From NCBI RefSeq assembly GCF_003337215.1, contig NZ_QPIG01000001.1, positions 1,178,001 to 1,242,000 of the forward strand: a DNA stretch of 64,000 nt. The letters are read 5' to 3'. A model generated the notes under the pieces. It saw only the letters and a program-made list of their open reading frames with translations. It made no database searches and had not been told where the DNA came from. Positions 43,349 to 51,565 of this stretch are shown piece after piece (the stretch's first letter is position 1; each line of letters starts with the position of its first letter). The position numbers and the translations under genes were made by a program. The stretch comes from Oceanihabitans sediminis. Its GTDB lineage: Bacteria; Bacteroidota; Bacteroidia; Flavobacteriales; Flavobacteriaceae.

Positions 43349-44650
43349 ATGTTATTAGTATATACACATAAAATAACCCCAAGAGTAAAATATGTTTTTA
43401 AGCATATTTGCACTAGAATTCTAGGGTTACCAGTTGCTTTTACAACTACTATTGAAGAGTTTATTGCGCACGATAGTTTAAAGATGTCTTACACCAAGCA
43501 ACCTTTAAGCAACGAAATTTCTATACGAAGCCATGAATTATTATTTGAACAAGGCTTAAATGATATTGAGATTCAAGTGCATACATGGGGAGAAACTAAA
43601 GGCTTTTTTCCAACAGGAGAAAAAAGTGCCTTGCCTTATGATATTTTTGCAGCTTCCTTTTATTTACTATCTAGATACGAAGAATATTTACCACATGTAA
43701 AAGATGCCTATGGTCGTTTTCCTGCAGAAGAAAGTATTGCTTATAATAACAACTTTCTACACGAACCAATTGTAGATATATGGGCATATAAATTCAAACA
43801 GATATTACAAGATAGCTATCCCGATTTTAAATTTGAAACTCAAAAATACCAAGTAAAACCTGTTATAGATGTGCCAGAAGCATATTCCTTTAAACAAAAG
43901 GGGATTATGCGCAGTATAGGAGGATCACTACAGGATTTGGCTGGATTAAAATTTAAAAGATTATATACCAGATTTTCCGTTTTATTCGGATTGAAAAGAG
44001 ATCCTTTTGATAACTATAAGTATATTATCAATAAGCAGAAGCAATCTAGATTTAAGTTTATATTTTTCTTTTTAATAGGAGATTATTCTACCTACGATAA
44101 GAACATCAATATAAACAACACCAATTTTGTTTCGCTTATAAAACAAGTGTCAGATTATAGTATGGTTGGTTTAAAAGCTTCTTTTTTATCGCTTACTAGT
44201 TATGATACTTTAAAACGGGAAAAGGAAAGAATGGAATCGGTTATAAATTCTTCTTTAATAGCTTCTAGAAATTCCTATTCTAAAATAAGTCTACCCGAAT
44301 CGTATAGGAATTTAGTAGAATTAGAAATTCAAGAAGATTACACCATGGGCTTTGTTAATCATATAGGTTTTAGAGCCGGAACTTGTACACCATTTCTGTT
44401 TTATGATTTAGATTACGAAGTGCAAACACCACTAAAAGTATATTCGTATAATCTTTTAGATTACGCACTATTAAAAACAAATTCTTTACTAGATAAGAAG
44501 AAAGTTTTAAATGAAACTATTGAGGTAATTAAAAAAGTAAACGGAACATTTATTCCTGTGTTTCATAATTATACCTTTAGTAACCTAGAGAGATGGAGTG
44601 GCTTTAAGGAACTTTTTAAAATTATAATTGAATCGCCTAATAATGAATAA
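43349..44650 (+). CDS. DUF7033-like/polysaccharide deacetylase-related protein
   Basis: A 433-residue cytosolic-looking protein typical of Bacteroidetes, related to a polysaccharide-deacetylase fold. Visible segments are DIFAASFYLLSRYEEYLPH (about 99-117), KPVIDVPEAYSFK (about 171-183) in place of the usual DxD/HxxxH metal motif, HIGFRAGTCTPFLFYDL (about 346-362) and PVFHNYTFSNLERW (about 404-417). The metal-binding His are partly changed, so catalysis is uncertain. Its stop overlaps the next gene's start (ATGAATAA). Confidence 0.75.
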   Translation: MLLVYTHKITPRVKYVFKHICTRILGLPVAFTTTIEEFIAHDSLKMSYTKQPLSNEISIRSHELLFEQGLNDIEIQVHTWGETKGFFPTGEKSALPYDIFAASFYLLSRYEEYLPHVKDAYGRFPAEESIAYNNNFLHEPIVDIWAYKFKQILQDSYPDFKFETQKYQVKPVIDVPEAYSFKQKGIMRSIGGSLQDLAGLKFKRLYTRFSVLFGLKRDPFDNYKYIINKQKQSRFKFIFFFLIGDYSTYDKNININNTNFVSLIKQVSDYSMVGLKASFLSLTSYDTLKREKERMESVINSSLIASRNSYSKISLPESYRNLVELEIQEDYTMGFVNHIGFRAGTCTPFLFYDLDYEVQTPLKVYSYNLLDYALLKTNSLLDKKKVLNETIEVIKKVNGTFIPVFHNYTFSNLERWSGFKELFKIIIESPNNE

Positions 44651-45329
44651 AAACATCACAGATATATTTTTTGACTTAGATCATACCTTATGGGATTTTG
44701 ATAAGAACTCTGCTTTAACTTTCGAGAAAATCTTTCGTGTGCATAATGTAGAGGTGGATACTTCGGAGTTTTTAAAACATTACGAACCTATAAATTTAAA
44801 TTATTGGAAGCTTTTTAGAGAAGAGAAAATTGATAAAGCAAATCTGCGTTATAAAAGGCTATATGATACTTTTGAAGCGATTAATTTTTCAGCAAATAGA
44901 ACATTGATTGATCAGCTTTCAGAAGATTATATTGCACATTTATCTAGTTTTAATCATTTGTTTGATGGTACTTTAGATATTCTTGATTATTTAAAACCAA
45001 ATTATAATTTACATATTATAACCAATGGTTTCCATGAGGTGCAACATAATAAGTTACGAAATGCCAATATCAATAATTACTTTAAAACAGTAACTAATAG
45101 TGAGATGGTAGGGGTGAAGAAGCCAAATCCTAAAATATTTGATCACGCATTAAACCTTGCCAAAACCACAAAAGAGCAAAGCTTAATGATTGGTGATAAT
45201 TATGAAGCAGATATTCTTGGTGCACTAAACTTCGGGATGGATGCTATTTGCTTTAACTATCATGATTTTCCATTAGAAAGAAACATTAAAAAGGTAGATT
45301 CGCTTCTAGAGCTAAAGAACTATTTGTAG
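44643..45329 (+). CDS. HAD-superfamily phosphatase, YjjG-like
   Basis: A 228-residue HAD hydrolase. Motif I is FFDLDHTLWDFD (nucleophile Asp11, acid Asp13), motif II is HIITNG, motif III has VKKPNPKIF, and motif IV is MIGDNYEADILGA. The match to YjjG-type noncanonical pyrimidine nucleotidases is the best fit; such enzymes remove phosphate from damaged or modified nucleotides. I chose ATG 44643, eight bases inside the preceding gene, over the longer frame, since MNKNITDIFFDLD is the usual start. Confidence 0.9.
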   Translation: MNKNITDIFFDLDHTLWDFDKNSALTFEKIFRVHNVEVDTSEFLKHYEPINLNYWKLFREEKIDKANLRYKRLYDTFEAINFSANRTLIDQLSEDYIAHLSSFNHLFDGTLDILDYLKPNYNLHIITNGFHEVQHNKLRNANINNYFKTVTNSEMVGVKKPNPKIFDHALNLAKTTKEQSLMIGDNYEADILGALNFGMDAICFNYHDFPLERNIKKVDSLLELKNYL

Positions 45330-45374
45330 GAGTCCTTTTTTAATAAAGCCTAATGTAGAGGTATCTATTATTAA

Positions 45375-46652
45375 TTAATATCCATACTTATTCTTCCAAC
45401 GGTTTCTTAAAAACTCCCTATGTGCATTTTCCCTAGCGTTATTTCCTGGTTCATACAGTTTGGTGTTTTTAATTTCTTCTGGTAGAAATTCTTGTTCTGC
45501 AAAATTGTTTTCGTAGTTATGGGCATATTTATAATTGTCGCCATAACCCAATTCTTTCATCAATTTGGTTGGAGCGTTTCTTATATCAAGAGGAACCGAT
45601 AAATCCCCGGTTTCTCTTACCAACTGTTGAGCCTTTCCTATGGCCATATATGCAGCGTTACTTTTAGGAGAACAAGCTAAGTAAGTGGCACATTGACTTA
45701 ATATGATTCTTGATTCTGGATTTCCTATAGTAGAAACTGCTTGAAAGGTGTTATTTGCAATAACCAAAGCAGTTGGGTTTGCATTTCCTATATCTTCACT
45801 AGCCGAAATTAATAAACGCCTAGCAATGAATTTCACATCTTCACCACCTTCAATCATTCTAGCTAACCAATATACCGCACCATTAGGATCACTTCCACGA
45901 ATAGATTTTATTAAAGCAGAAATGATATCATAATGCTGTTCGCCGGTTTTGTCATAACGAACTGTATTATTTTGAACTCTATCCAAAACATATTCATTGG
46001 TGATGGTTACCACATCTCCTTCTTCCGAATTCACGAGTAATTCAAATATGTTTAATAGTTTCCTTGCGTCACCACCCGATAGCTTCAATAAAGCATCTGT
46101 TTCTTTAAGCTCTATATTCTTTTTAGATATATACTCGTCTTTTTCAATCGCACGGTTTAAAAGAGCCTCTAAATCGTTTTTATCAAATGCTTTTAATATA
46201 TAAACCTGACAACGTGATAAAAGTGCAGAAATAACTTCAAAACTCGGATTTTCGGTAGTAGCACCAATTAAAGTTACCCAACCTTTTTCTACAGCTTGTA
46301 ATAAGGAATCTTGTTGCGACTTACTAAACCTGTGGATCTCGTCAATAAAAAGTATCGGATTTTTAGTAGTAAATAAACCGCCACTTTTTTTAGCCTTTTC
46401 AATAACATCTCTAACATCTTTTACTCCTGAGTTAATAGCACTTAAAGTGTAGAAAGGTCTACCAGATTGGTTTGCAATAATATTTGCAAGCGTTGTTTTA
46501 CCAATTCCTGGAGGTCCCCATAAAATCATGGAGGGAATCAAGCCCTGCTTTATTTGTTGGGTTAACGATCCGTTTTTACCAACCAAATGTGTTTGGCTTA
46601 TATAATCTTCTAAAGTTTCTGGTCTTAAGCGTTCTGCTAGTGGTTCATTCAT
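45375..46652 (-). CDS. rarA: Replication-associated recombination protein A
   Basis: AAA+ ATPase that acts at stalled replication forks. 425 residues. Walker A is GPPGIGKTT (46-54), Walker B is ILFIDEIHRF, sensor 1 GATTENPSF, and the C-terminal MgsA domain is present (ASEDIGNANPTALVIANN and YLACSPKSNAAYMAIGKAQ). Its start is divergent from the rhomboid gene, separated by 131 bases. Confidence 0.97.
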   Translation of the reverse strand: MNEPLAERLRPETLEDYISQTHLVGKNGSLTQQIKQGLIPSMILWGPPGIGKTTLANIIANQSGRPFYTLSAINSGVKDVRDVIEKAKKSGGLFTTKNPILFIDEIHRFSKSQQDSLLQAVEKGWVTLIGATTENPSFEVISALLSRCQVYILKAFDKNDLEALLNRAIEKDEYISKKNIELKETDALLKLSGGDARKLLNIFELLVNSEEGDVVTITNEYVLDRVQNNTVRYDKTGEQHYDIISALIKSIRGSDPNGAVYWLARMIEGGEDVKFIARRLLISASEDIGNANPTALVIANNTFQAVSTIGNPESRIILSQCATYLACSPKSNAAYMAIGKAQQLVRETGDLSVPLDIRNAPTKLMKELGYGDNYKYAHNYENNFAEQEFLPEEIKNTKLYEPGNNARENAHREFLRNRWKNKYGY

Positions 46653-46771
46653 AACGGTAAAATTACAAATCTTTTATCAAGAAGGATTCTTCTTTAACCT
46701 ATTTTAAACAAATTTAGTAAAGCTGTCTACTGACAATTTAACACTAAAATTTATATTGGATAGTATTTTGC

Positions 46772-46779
46772 TATCTTTA
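46772..46779 (+). promoter_or_regulatory. Weak -7 element of the rhomboid gene
   Basis: TATCTTTA differs from TAnnTTTG only at the last base and ends four bases before the ATG at 46784. Confidence 0.35.
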
Positions 46780-46783
46780 AATT

Positions 46784-47581
46784 ATGCAAGAAGAATTTAA
46801 ATTCACTACAGGTGTTTTTGGCTATCCAATAGCATTTGTCTTAATCATTTGGTTAGTCTTTTGGTTTGAAGTTCGTTTTCATATGAATTTTAATAGTCAT
46901 GGTATTTATCCTAAAAAAATATCTGGGTTACAAGGTGTTATTTTTAGTCCGTTTATTCACTCCGGAATAAAACACTTGTATTCTAACACCATTCCCTTAT
47001 ATGTATTAACAACTGCTTTGTTTTATTTCTATAGGCCTATTGCTTGGAAGGTTCTGGGCTATGGTATTTTGCTTTCTGGATTACTAACTTGGTTTATTGG
47101 TAGACCTTCTTTTCATATAGGTGCAAGCGGACTTATTTATGTGTTAGTTAGTTTTACCTTTTTTAAAGGAATTCTAGCAAAACATTACCGTTTAATAGCG
47201 CTTTCCTTATTAGTTATTTTCCTCTATGGAAGTATGATTTGGTATACTATGCCAATTGAAAAAGGCATTTCTTGGGAAGGACATTTATCAGGTTTAATAA
47301 CTGGATTGATTTTCGCATTTATATTCACGAAAGAAATAGCGAAACCTAAAAAGTATGTTTGGGAAGAAGAAGACTATAAGGAAGATGATGACCCTTTTTT
47401 AAAACACTTTGATGAAAACGGTAACTTTATAGAAAGTGTTGAGGAACCGGTTGAAGTGGAAGAGGAGCAAGAGGAAACTAGTATAAGCATAAAAGATACC
47501 ACCCAATACCATGAATTAGAAACTACATCTAAACAAAAAGTTAATTACATTTTCAAAAAATTAGATAAAAAAAATCCTTAG
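46784..47581 (+). CDS. Rhomboid-family intramembrane serine protease
   Basis: A 265-residue polytopic inner-membrane protein with six predicted helices (about residues 12-175). Catalytic Ser115 lies in HIGASGLIYV, and His167 in WEGHLSGLITG. The oxyanion-region segment HSGIKHLYSNTIPLY (59-73) is also typical. An acidic cytoplasmic tail (about 195-265) follows the membrane core. It cleaves single-pass membrane proteins within the bilayer; the substrate is unknown. The last bases overlap the terminator of the convergent rlmB gene. Confidence 0.92.
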   Translation: MQEEFKFTTGVFGYPIAFVLIIWLVFWFEVRFHMNFNSHGIYPKKISGLQGVIFSPFIHSGIKHLYSNTIPLYVLTTALFYFYRPIAWKVLGYGILLSGLLTWFIGRPSFHIGASGLIYVLVSFTFFKGILAKHYRLIALSLLVIFLYGSMIWYTMPIEKGISWEGHLSGLITGLIFAFIFTKEIAKPKKYVWEEEDYKEDDDPFLKHFDENGNFIESVEEPVEVEEEQEETSISIKDTTQYHELETTSKQKVNYIFKKLDKKNP

Positions 47582-47596
47582 AGTTTTCTAAGGATT
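47573..47596 (-). terminator. Terminator of rlmB, overlapping the rhomboid stop
   Basis: AATCCTTAGA...TCTAAGGATT, with a run of eight T on the minus strand. The + strand TAG stop of the rhomboid gene lies in its left arm. Confidence 0.8.
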
Positions 47597-47624
47597 ACTA
47601 ATTCATAGGTATAACTATTGAAGA

Positions 47625-48359
47625 TTATCTTCTTTGCCTAATAGCTTCATATAAGAAAGCTCCACAAGCTACTGAAACATTTAAAGATTCAATATCTCCT
47701 AGTAAAGGTAGTTTTGCTTTAGCATCAACAAGTTTTAAAACGGAAGGATTGATTCCTCGTCCTTCACTTCCCATTATGATAGCACAAGGTTCTTTAAAAG
47801 AAACATCATAAAGGGTGTTATCTGTTTTTTCTGTAGCAGCAATAACTTTTATTCCCGAAGCTTGAAAATGGAACATAGCATCTTTAATATGATCTACTTT
47901 ACAAATAGGAACTTTAAATACAGCTCCCGCGCTTGTTTTAATAGTATCACCATTTACAGGTGCACTACCACTTTTTTGTATAATTATTCCATCCACACCG
48001 GTACATTCTGCTGTTCTTATAATAGCACCAAAGTTTCGCACATCACTCAATTGATCAAGTATTAAAAACAATGGTGTTTTACCAGATTCCATTACTTGTA
48101 ATACTAAATTATCAAGTTCATAAAACTCAATTGGCGATATCTGTGCAACAACACCCTGGTGGTTATTTTTAGTTAATCGGTTTAGTTTTTCTACAGGAAC
48201 ATAAGATGTGTTAATTCCTTCTTCCTTAATTAAGGATTCTAATTCGTGAGATAATTCACCTCTTAATCCTTTTTGAATAAAAACCTTATCTATAGCTTTA
48301 TCAGCATTGATTGCTTCAATTACTGCTCTTATTCCAAATATTTGTGTACTGTTTTCCAT
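47625..48359 (-). CDS. rlmB: 23S rRNA (Gm2251) 2'-O-methyltransferase, SPOUT family
   Basis: Methylates the ribose of G2251 in the 23S P-loop, using SAM. 244 residues. N-terminal substrate-binding domain (1-75; IFGIRAVIEAINADKAID), then a TrmH SPOUT knot with DQLSDVRNFGAIIRTAECTG, IIMGSEGRGINP and the C-terminal SLNVSVACGAFLYEAIRQ. Its promoter TACCTTTG ends five bases before the ATG, so the mRNA is probably leaderless. Confidence 0.96.
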   Translation of the reverse strand: MENSTQIFGIRAVIEAINADKAIDKVFIQKGLRGELSHELESLIKEEGINTSYVPVEKLNRLTKNNHQGVVAQISPIEFYELDNLVLQVMESGKTPLFLILDQLSDVRNFGAIIRTAECTGVDGIIIQKSGSAPVNGDTIKTSAGAVFKVPICKVDHIKDAMFHFQASGIKVIAATEKTDNTLYDVSFKEPCAIIMGSEGRGINPSVLKLVDAKAKLPLLGDIESLNVSVACGAFLYEAIRQRR

Positions 48360-48364
48360 GAATA

Positions 48365-48372
48365 CAAAGGTA
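48365..48372 (-). promoter_or_regulatory. -7 promoter element of rlmB
   Basis: TACCTTTG on the minus strand matches TAnnTTTG perfectly. Only five bases separate it from the ATG at 48359, which leaves almost no 5' UTR. Confidence 0.6.
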
Positions 48373-48376
48373 TAAA

Positions 48377-48402
48377 AAAACCACCTCTGTTGAGGTGGTT
48401 TT
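48377..48402 (-). terminator. Terminator of the first susC-susD operon
   Basis: AAAACCACCTC-TGTT-GAGGTGGTTTT, with a T run on the minus strand. It ends the four-gene unit susC-susD-lipoprotein-lipoprotein. Confidence 0.9.
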
Positions 48403-48423
48403 AAATTATATTACAATACTAGA

Positions 48424-49284
48424 TTATTGTTTTGTAAATCTGTAAGTAGTAATTACTGAAGGACCACAGTTTCCTGTTACATCATTTTCAAATGATACTT
48501 CAAATACACTATCGTCATTAGGATCAAAAGTAGTAGGTGTAGGAGCTGTTCCAAATAAATATGGAGTTCCTTGATCACAAACACAGTTTCCTCTGTTTCC
48601 ACCAACTGGCATTAAGATCTCTTCACAAACTAAGTCTATTACAAACTGGTTAGGAGTTGCACAGAAGTTAGGGAAGTTGTTAGTCATAAATGCTCTTTTA
48701 GTCTCTGAACCTGGTAAAGTATATAAAGTTACCACAGATTGGTGATTTAATACAGGACCATCAGCACCAATTGGTGTAATTTCCTCAATGAAATACTCAC
48801 CTGCGAAAGGAGCATAGATTGGACAAAAACGTTGAATTTTTACAGTATGTGTTAATCTGTAATCTAAAGTTGCATCTTGTACATCATCTAGGTTAAATAC
48901 TAAGTTAACACCTTGTACTGTTGAATTATTAAAATCTCCAGCAGTTACTGTAAAGCTTCCGTATTGTGCATTTGCAGGAACAACTAAATTAGAAAGGTTT
49001 AAATCTTCATAATCAAATCCTCCAGCAACAGCTGTGGTCGCAGAAGCATCTATAGAAACTGCGAATGATCTATCATAAGGTTTTGCTTCAGATACACTAA
49101 CAAGTACATCTAATTTACCAACCTCTTCTTCTTTTACAAATAGAGTACTACCACTTTCAGCAAAATATGCTACCGTAGTTCTATCTGCAAGAGTATCATC
49201 ATTATCGTCTTTGTATTCTTCGTTACATGAAGTAAAACTCACGACAAGAGTTATAGCTAATAGTTTAAAAATTAGTTTTTTCAT
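48424..49284 (-). CDS. Surface lipoprotein 2 of the susC-susD operon
   Basis: A 286-residue lipoprotein. The signal ends at the lipobox Cys in VSFTSCNEEY. A Calx-beta-like domain (about 40-145; VSIDASATTAVAGGFDYEDL, LNLSNLVVPANAQYG) precedes a Cys-rich C-terminal domain (about 146-286; IQRFCPIYAPFAGEYFIEE). It is paralogous to the next gene upstream (2 bases between them): both share IQxxCxxxxAPxxxGxYxIE and end in ITxYxFTK. Probably a surface partner of the SusC-SusD transporter, for substrate capture. Confidence 0.8.
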   Translation of the reverse strand: MKKLIFKLLAITLVVSFTSCNEEYKDDNDDTLADRTTVAYFAESGSTLFVKEEEVGKLDVLVSVSEAKPYDRSFAVSIDASATTAVAGGFDYEDLNLSNLVVPANAQYGSFTVTAGDFNNSTVQGVNLVFNLDDVQDATLDYRLTHTVKIQRFCPIYAPFAGEYFIEEITPIGADGPVLNHQSVVTLYTLPGSETKRAFMTNNFPNFCATPNQFVIDLVCEEILMPVGGNRGNCVCDQGTPYLFGTAPTPTTFDPNDDSVFEVSFENDVTGNCGPSVITTYRFTKQ

Positions 49285-49286
49285 AA

Positions 49287-50108
49287 TTATATTTTTGTGA
49301 ATTTATAAGTTATAACTGCAGATTGAGCAACTGTACATCCTTCTGGGATAGTCTCAGTATATGTGAAGTAAAATTCACTGTCATCTGCTGGCATATAAGT
49401 ACCTTCTGATCCTGCAGGAGCATTACTTAAAGTAATAGCACCACCACAAGTTACAGGAGCTTCTGTAGGCTCAATAGTTACAAAAGAACAATCGAAGTTT
49501 AATTCTAATACTAATGGAGCACCAATTAAGTATCCTACTTGGAATACACGAGAATCCGTACCATTATCGAATAACTCAACTTGAGCATCATTGAAAGAAT
49601 CACCAAAACCGTTTGATCCAGCTACTTGCTCAATAGCATAAAGACCTGTAAATGCTGGAGCATCTACTGGATCACAACTTCTGTGTTGGATATTTACTAC
49701 AGCACTGTTTTTAAACTGAGCAGCACTATCATCTGTAATGTTAATAATTGCTTGAACACCAGCTAAAGTATTAGCAGTAAAGTTTGAAGTTACTGCTACA
49801 GTTCCTGTGTAAGAATTCGCTGGAATTGTTACTGTTGAAGCCATTGTAAAATCATCCCCTAAAACTGCAGTTGAAGCTGGGTCAACAGATAATGAAATCT
49901 GTCTGTCAGTTGCACTTGCTGTTGTAGCAACAACAACCAAATTAGTTGTGTTGTTATCAGTATCCATAGCGCTAATTGAATAGTTAGCTTGGTCATAATA
50001 AGTTTGAAAAGGACCATTATAGCTATGAGAGTTCTCATCGGAATCACATGATACTGAAACTAATGCTACAGTACATGCAAATAATAATGTTTTAAATATT
50101 TTTTTCAT
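49287..50108 (-). CDS. Surface lipoprotein 1 of the susC-susD operon
   Basis: A 273-residue lipoprotein. The signal ends at the lipobox Cys in LVSVSCDSDEN. A Calx-beta-like domain (about 35-135; LSVDPASTAVLGDDFTM, TIPANSYTGTVAVTS) is followed by the C-terminal domain shared with the gene downstream (about 140-273; VNIQHRSCDPVDAPAF). It lies 14 bases after susD. Paralogue of the 48424-49284 gene. The ligand is unknown. Confidence 0.8.
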   Translation of the reverse strand: MKKIFKTLLFACTVALVSVSCDSDENSHSYNGPFQTYYDQANYSISAMDTDNNTTNLVVVATTASATDRQISLSVDPASTAVLGDDFTMASTVTIPANSYTGTVAVTSNFTANTLAGVQAIINITDDSAAQFKNSAVVNIQHRSCDPVDAPAFTGLYAIEQVAGSNGFGDSFNDAQVELFDNGTDSRVFQVGYLIGAPLVLELNFDCSFVTIEPTEAPVTCGGAITLSNAPAGSEGTYMPADDSEFYFTYTETIPEGCTVAQSAVITYKFTKI

Positions 50109-50122
50109 TTTGTTCTTCTTTA

Positions 50123-51553
50123 TTAGTTATAACATGGGTTTTGCTCCATATTAGGGTTAACATCCATTTCTGTTTTAGGAATTGGTAACTGGAATTTACA
50201 ATCTCCCGCTGGAAGTGTAGTAAATAAAGTTGCTAAACCAGTACCGTCAGCATATTGACCAGCACCACTTCTGTTGATTCCTTCTCCAGATCTTTTGATG
50301 TCATAGAATCTGTGTCCTTCAAATGCAAGTTCTAATCTTCTTTCTAATGCAATTGCATCTAATAAAGGTTGACCAGTTTCATTTCCAGATACAAAAGAGC
50401 TATATCTTTGAGAACGTACAGCGTCTAAAGCAGCTAAAGCAGCAGCTTCATCTTGTGCAGGTCCAGGCATAGCTAAAGCTTCCGCTTTATTAAGCATAAC
50501 CTCTGCCATTCTTATAACTTTAATATCCACAACACCAGATCCTAAGTTAATAGAAGATTCCATATGTTTTGCAACGTGGTTATAGTTTTTCCCATTATAA
50601 GCACTTGTTTCAACGTAAGTTGCTTTTCTAATATCTGTACCACCGTATAAGTTGAATAAATCGAAATCTACAACATACTCAGATCTTACACCTGAAGAAA
50701 CAGTTTGGCTATAAGGAGTGTTAACACTAACTCCTGTATCAGCATCTAAGTTTTTAAGCTTAAATAAAACTCCATCATCAGAAGAATCATCCCATACTCC
50801 TGGGAAGTTTCCAAATGTTGCTACACTAGCAGTAACGTCATCTGCAGCAGCTGCAGCTTCTGCATACATACCTCTATATAAGTAAACTCTTGAAAGTAAA
50901 CCATTAATAGCGTTTTTGTTTATTTTGATAATATCATCAGCTCCTACTAAGTTTTTAGCAGTTTCTAAGTCGTTGATAATTCCATTATAAATAGCCTCAA
51001 CAGTACCTCTAGAACCTGGTTCTTGTAAAATATCTGAAGAAGTTACATAAGGCATACCTAAACTAGATAAAGCACCTGCATCTTGTGTAGGTATCTTTGA
51101 AAAAGTGTTAGTGATATTAAAGTGAGATAACGCTCTCATTGCTAATGCCTGCGCTTGGATATGATCTCTTGCAGGAGTTTGAGGAATGTTATCAATATTA
51201 TCTAAGATAAAGTTTGCATGTCTTACTACAGCATAAGCTTGAGCCATGAAACCCCCTTTAGTAATATTTTCATTAAACTGCCATTCGTGGTAAGCTTTTT
51301 GAGTTCCACGACCTTCAGCGCTAAAAATTAAGTTATCCGAAATTACATCAGGAAAAGACATCATCTCTTCACCGTAGTAACTTGGGCTTATCGCTAGAGT
51401 ATATAACCCTAATGTTGCATTTTCAAATGCTATTTCACTAGTTAAGGCATCATTTTCTCCAACAGAAGAAAACGGCGTCTTATCTAAATTATCATCACAA
51501 GAGCTAAATAGAGCTCCAATTGCGAATATTGATATATATAAGTATTTTTTCAT
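50123..51553 (-). CDS. SusD/RagB-family nutrient-binding lipoprotein
   Basis: A 476-residue outer-membrane-surface lipoprotein. The lipobox Cys is in LFSSCDDN, followed by TPR-like helices (ARDHIQAQALAMRALSHFNI, about 128-147) and the RagB C-terminal domain (IRMAEVMLNKAEALA near 345, ALERRLELAFEGHRFYDIKR near 405, the SusD fingerprint). It forms a lid on the SusC channel and binds the nutrient. It starts 12 bases after susC. No glycoside hydrolase or sugar enzyme is nearby, so the substrate may be a peptide or other molecule. Confidence 0.95.
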   Translation of the reverse strand: MKKYLYISIFAIGALFSSCDDNLDKTPFSSVGENDALTSEIAFENATLGLYTLAISPSYYGEEMMSFPDVISDNLIFSAEGRGTQKAYHEWQFNENITKGGFMAQAYAVVRHANFILDNIDNIPQTPARDHIQAQALAMRALSHFNITNTFSKIPTQDAGALSSLGMPYVTSSDILQEPGSRGTVEAIYNGIINDLETAKNLVGADDIIKINKNAINGLLSRVYLYRGMYAEAAAAADDVTASVATFGNFPGVWDDSSDDGVLFKLKNLDADTGVSVNTPYSQTVSSGVRSEYVVDFDLFNLYGGTDIRKATYVETSAYNGKNYNHVAKHMESSINLGSGVVDIKVIRMAEVMLNKAEALAMPGPAQDEAAALAALDAVRSQRYSSFVSGNETGQPLLDAIALERRLELAFEGHRFYDIKRSGEGINRSGAGQYADGTGLATLFTTLPAGDCKFQLPIPKTEMDVNPNMEQNPCYN

Positions 51554-51565
51554 TTTTATTTTTTT

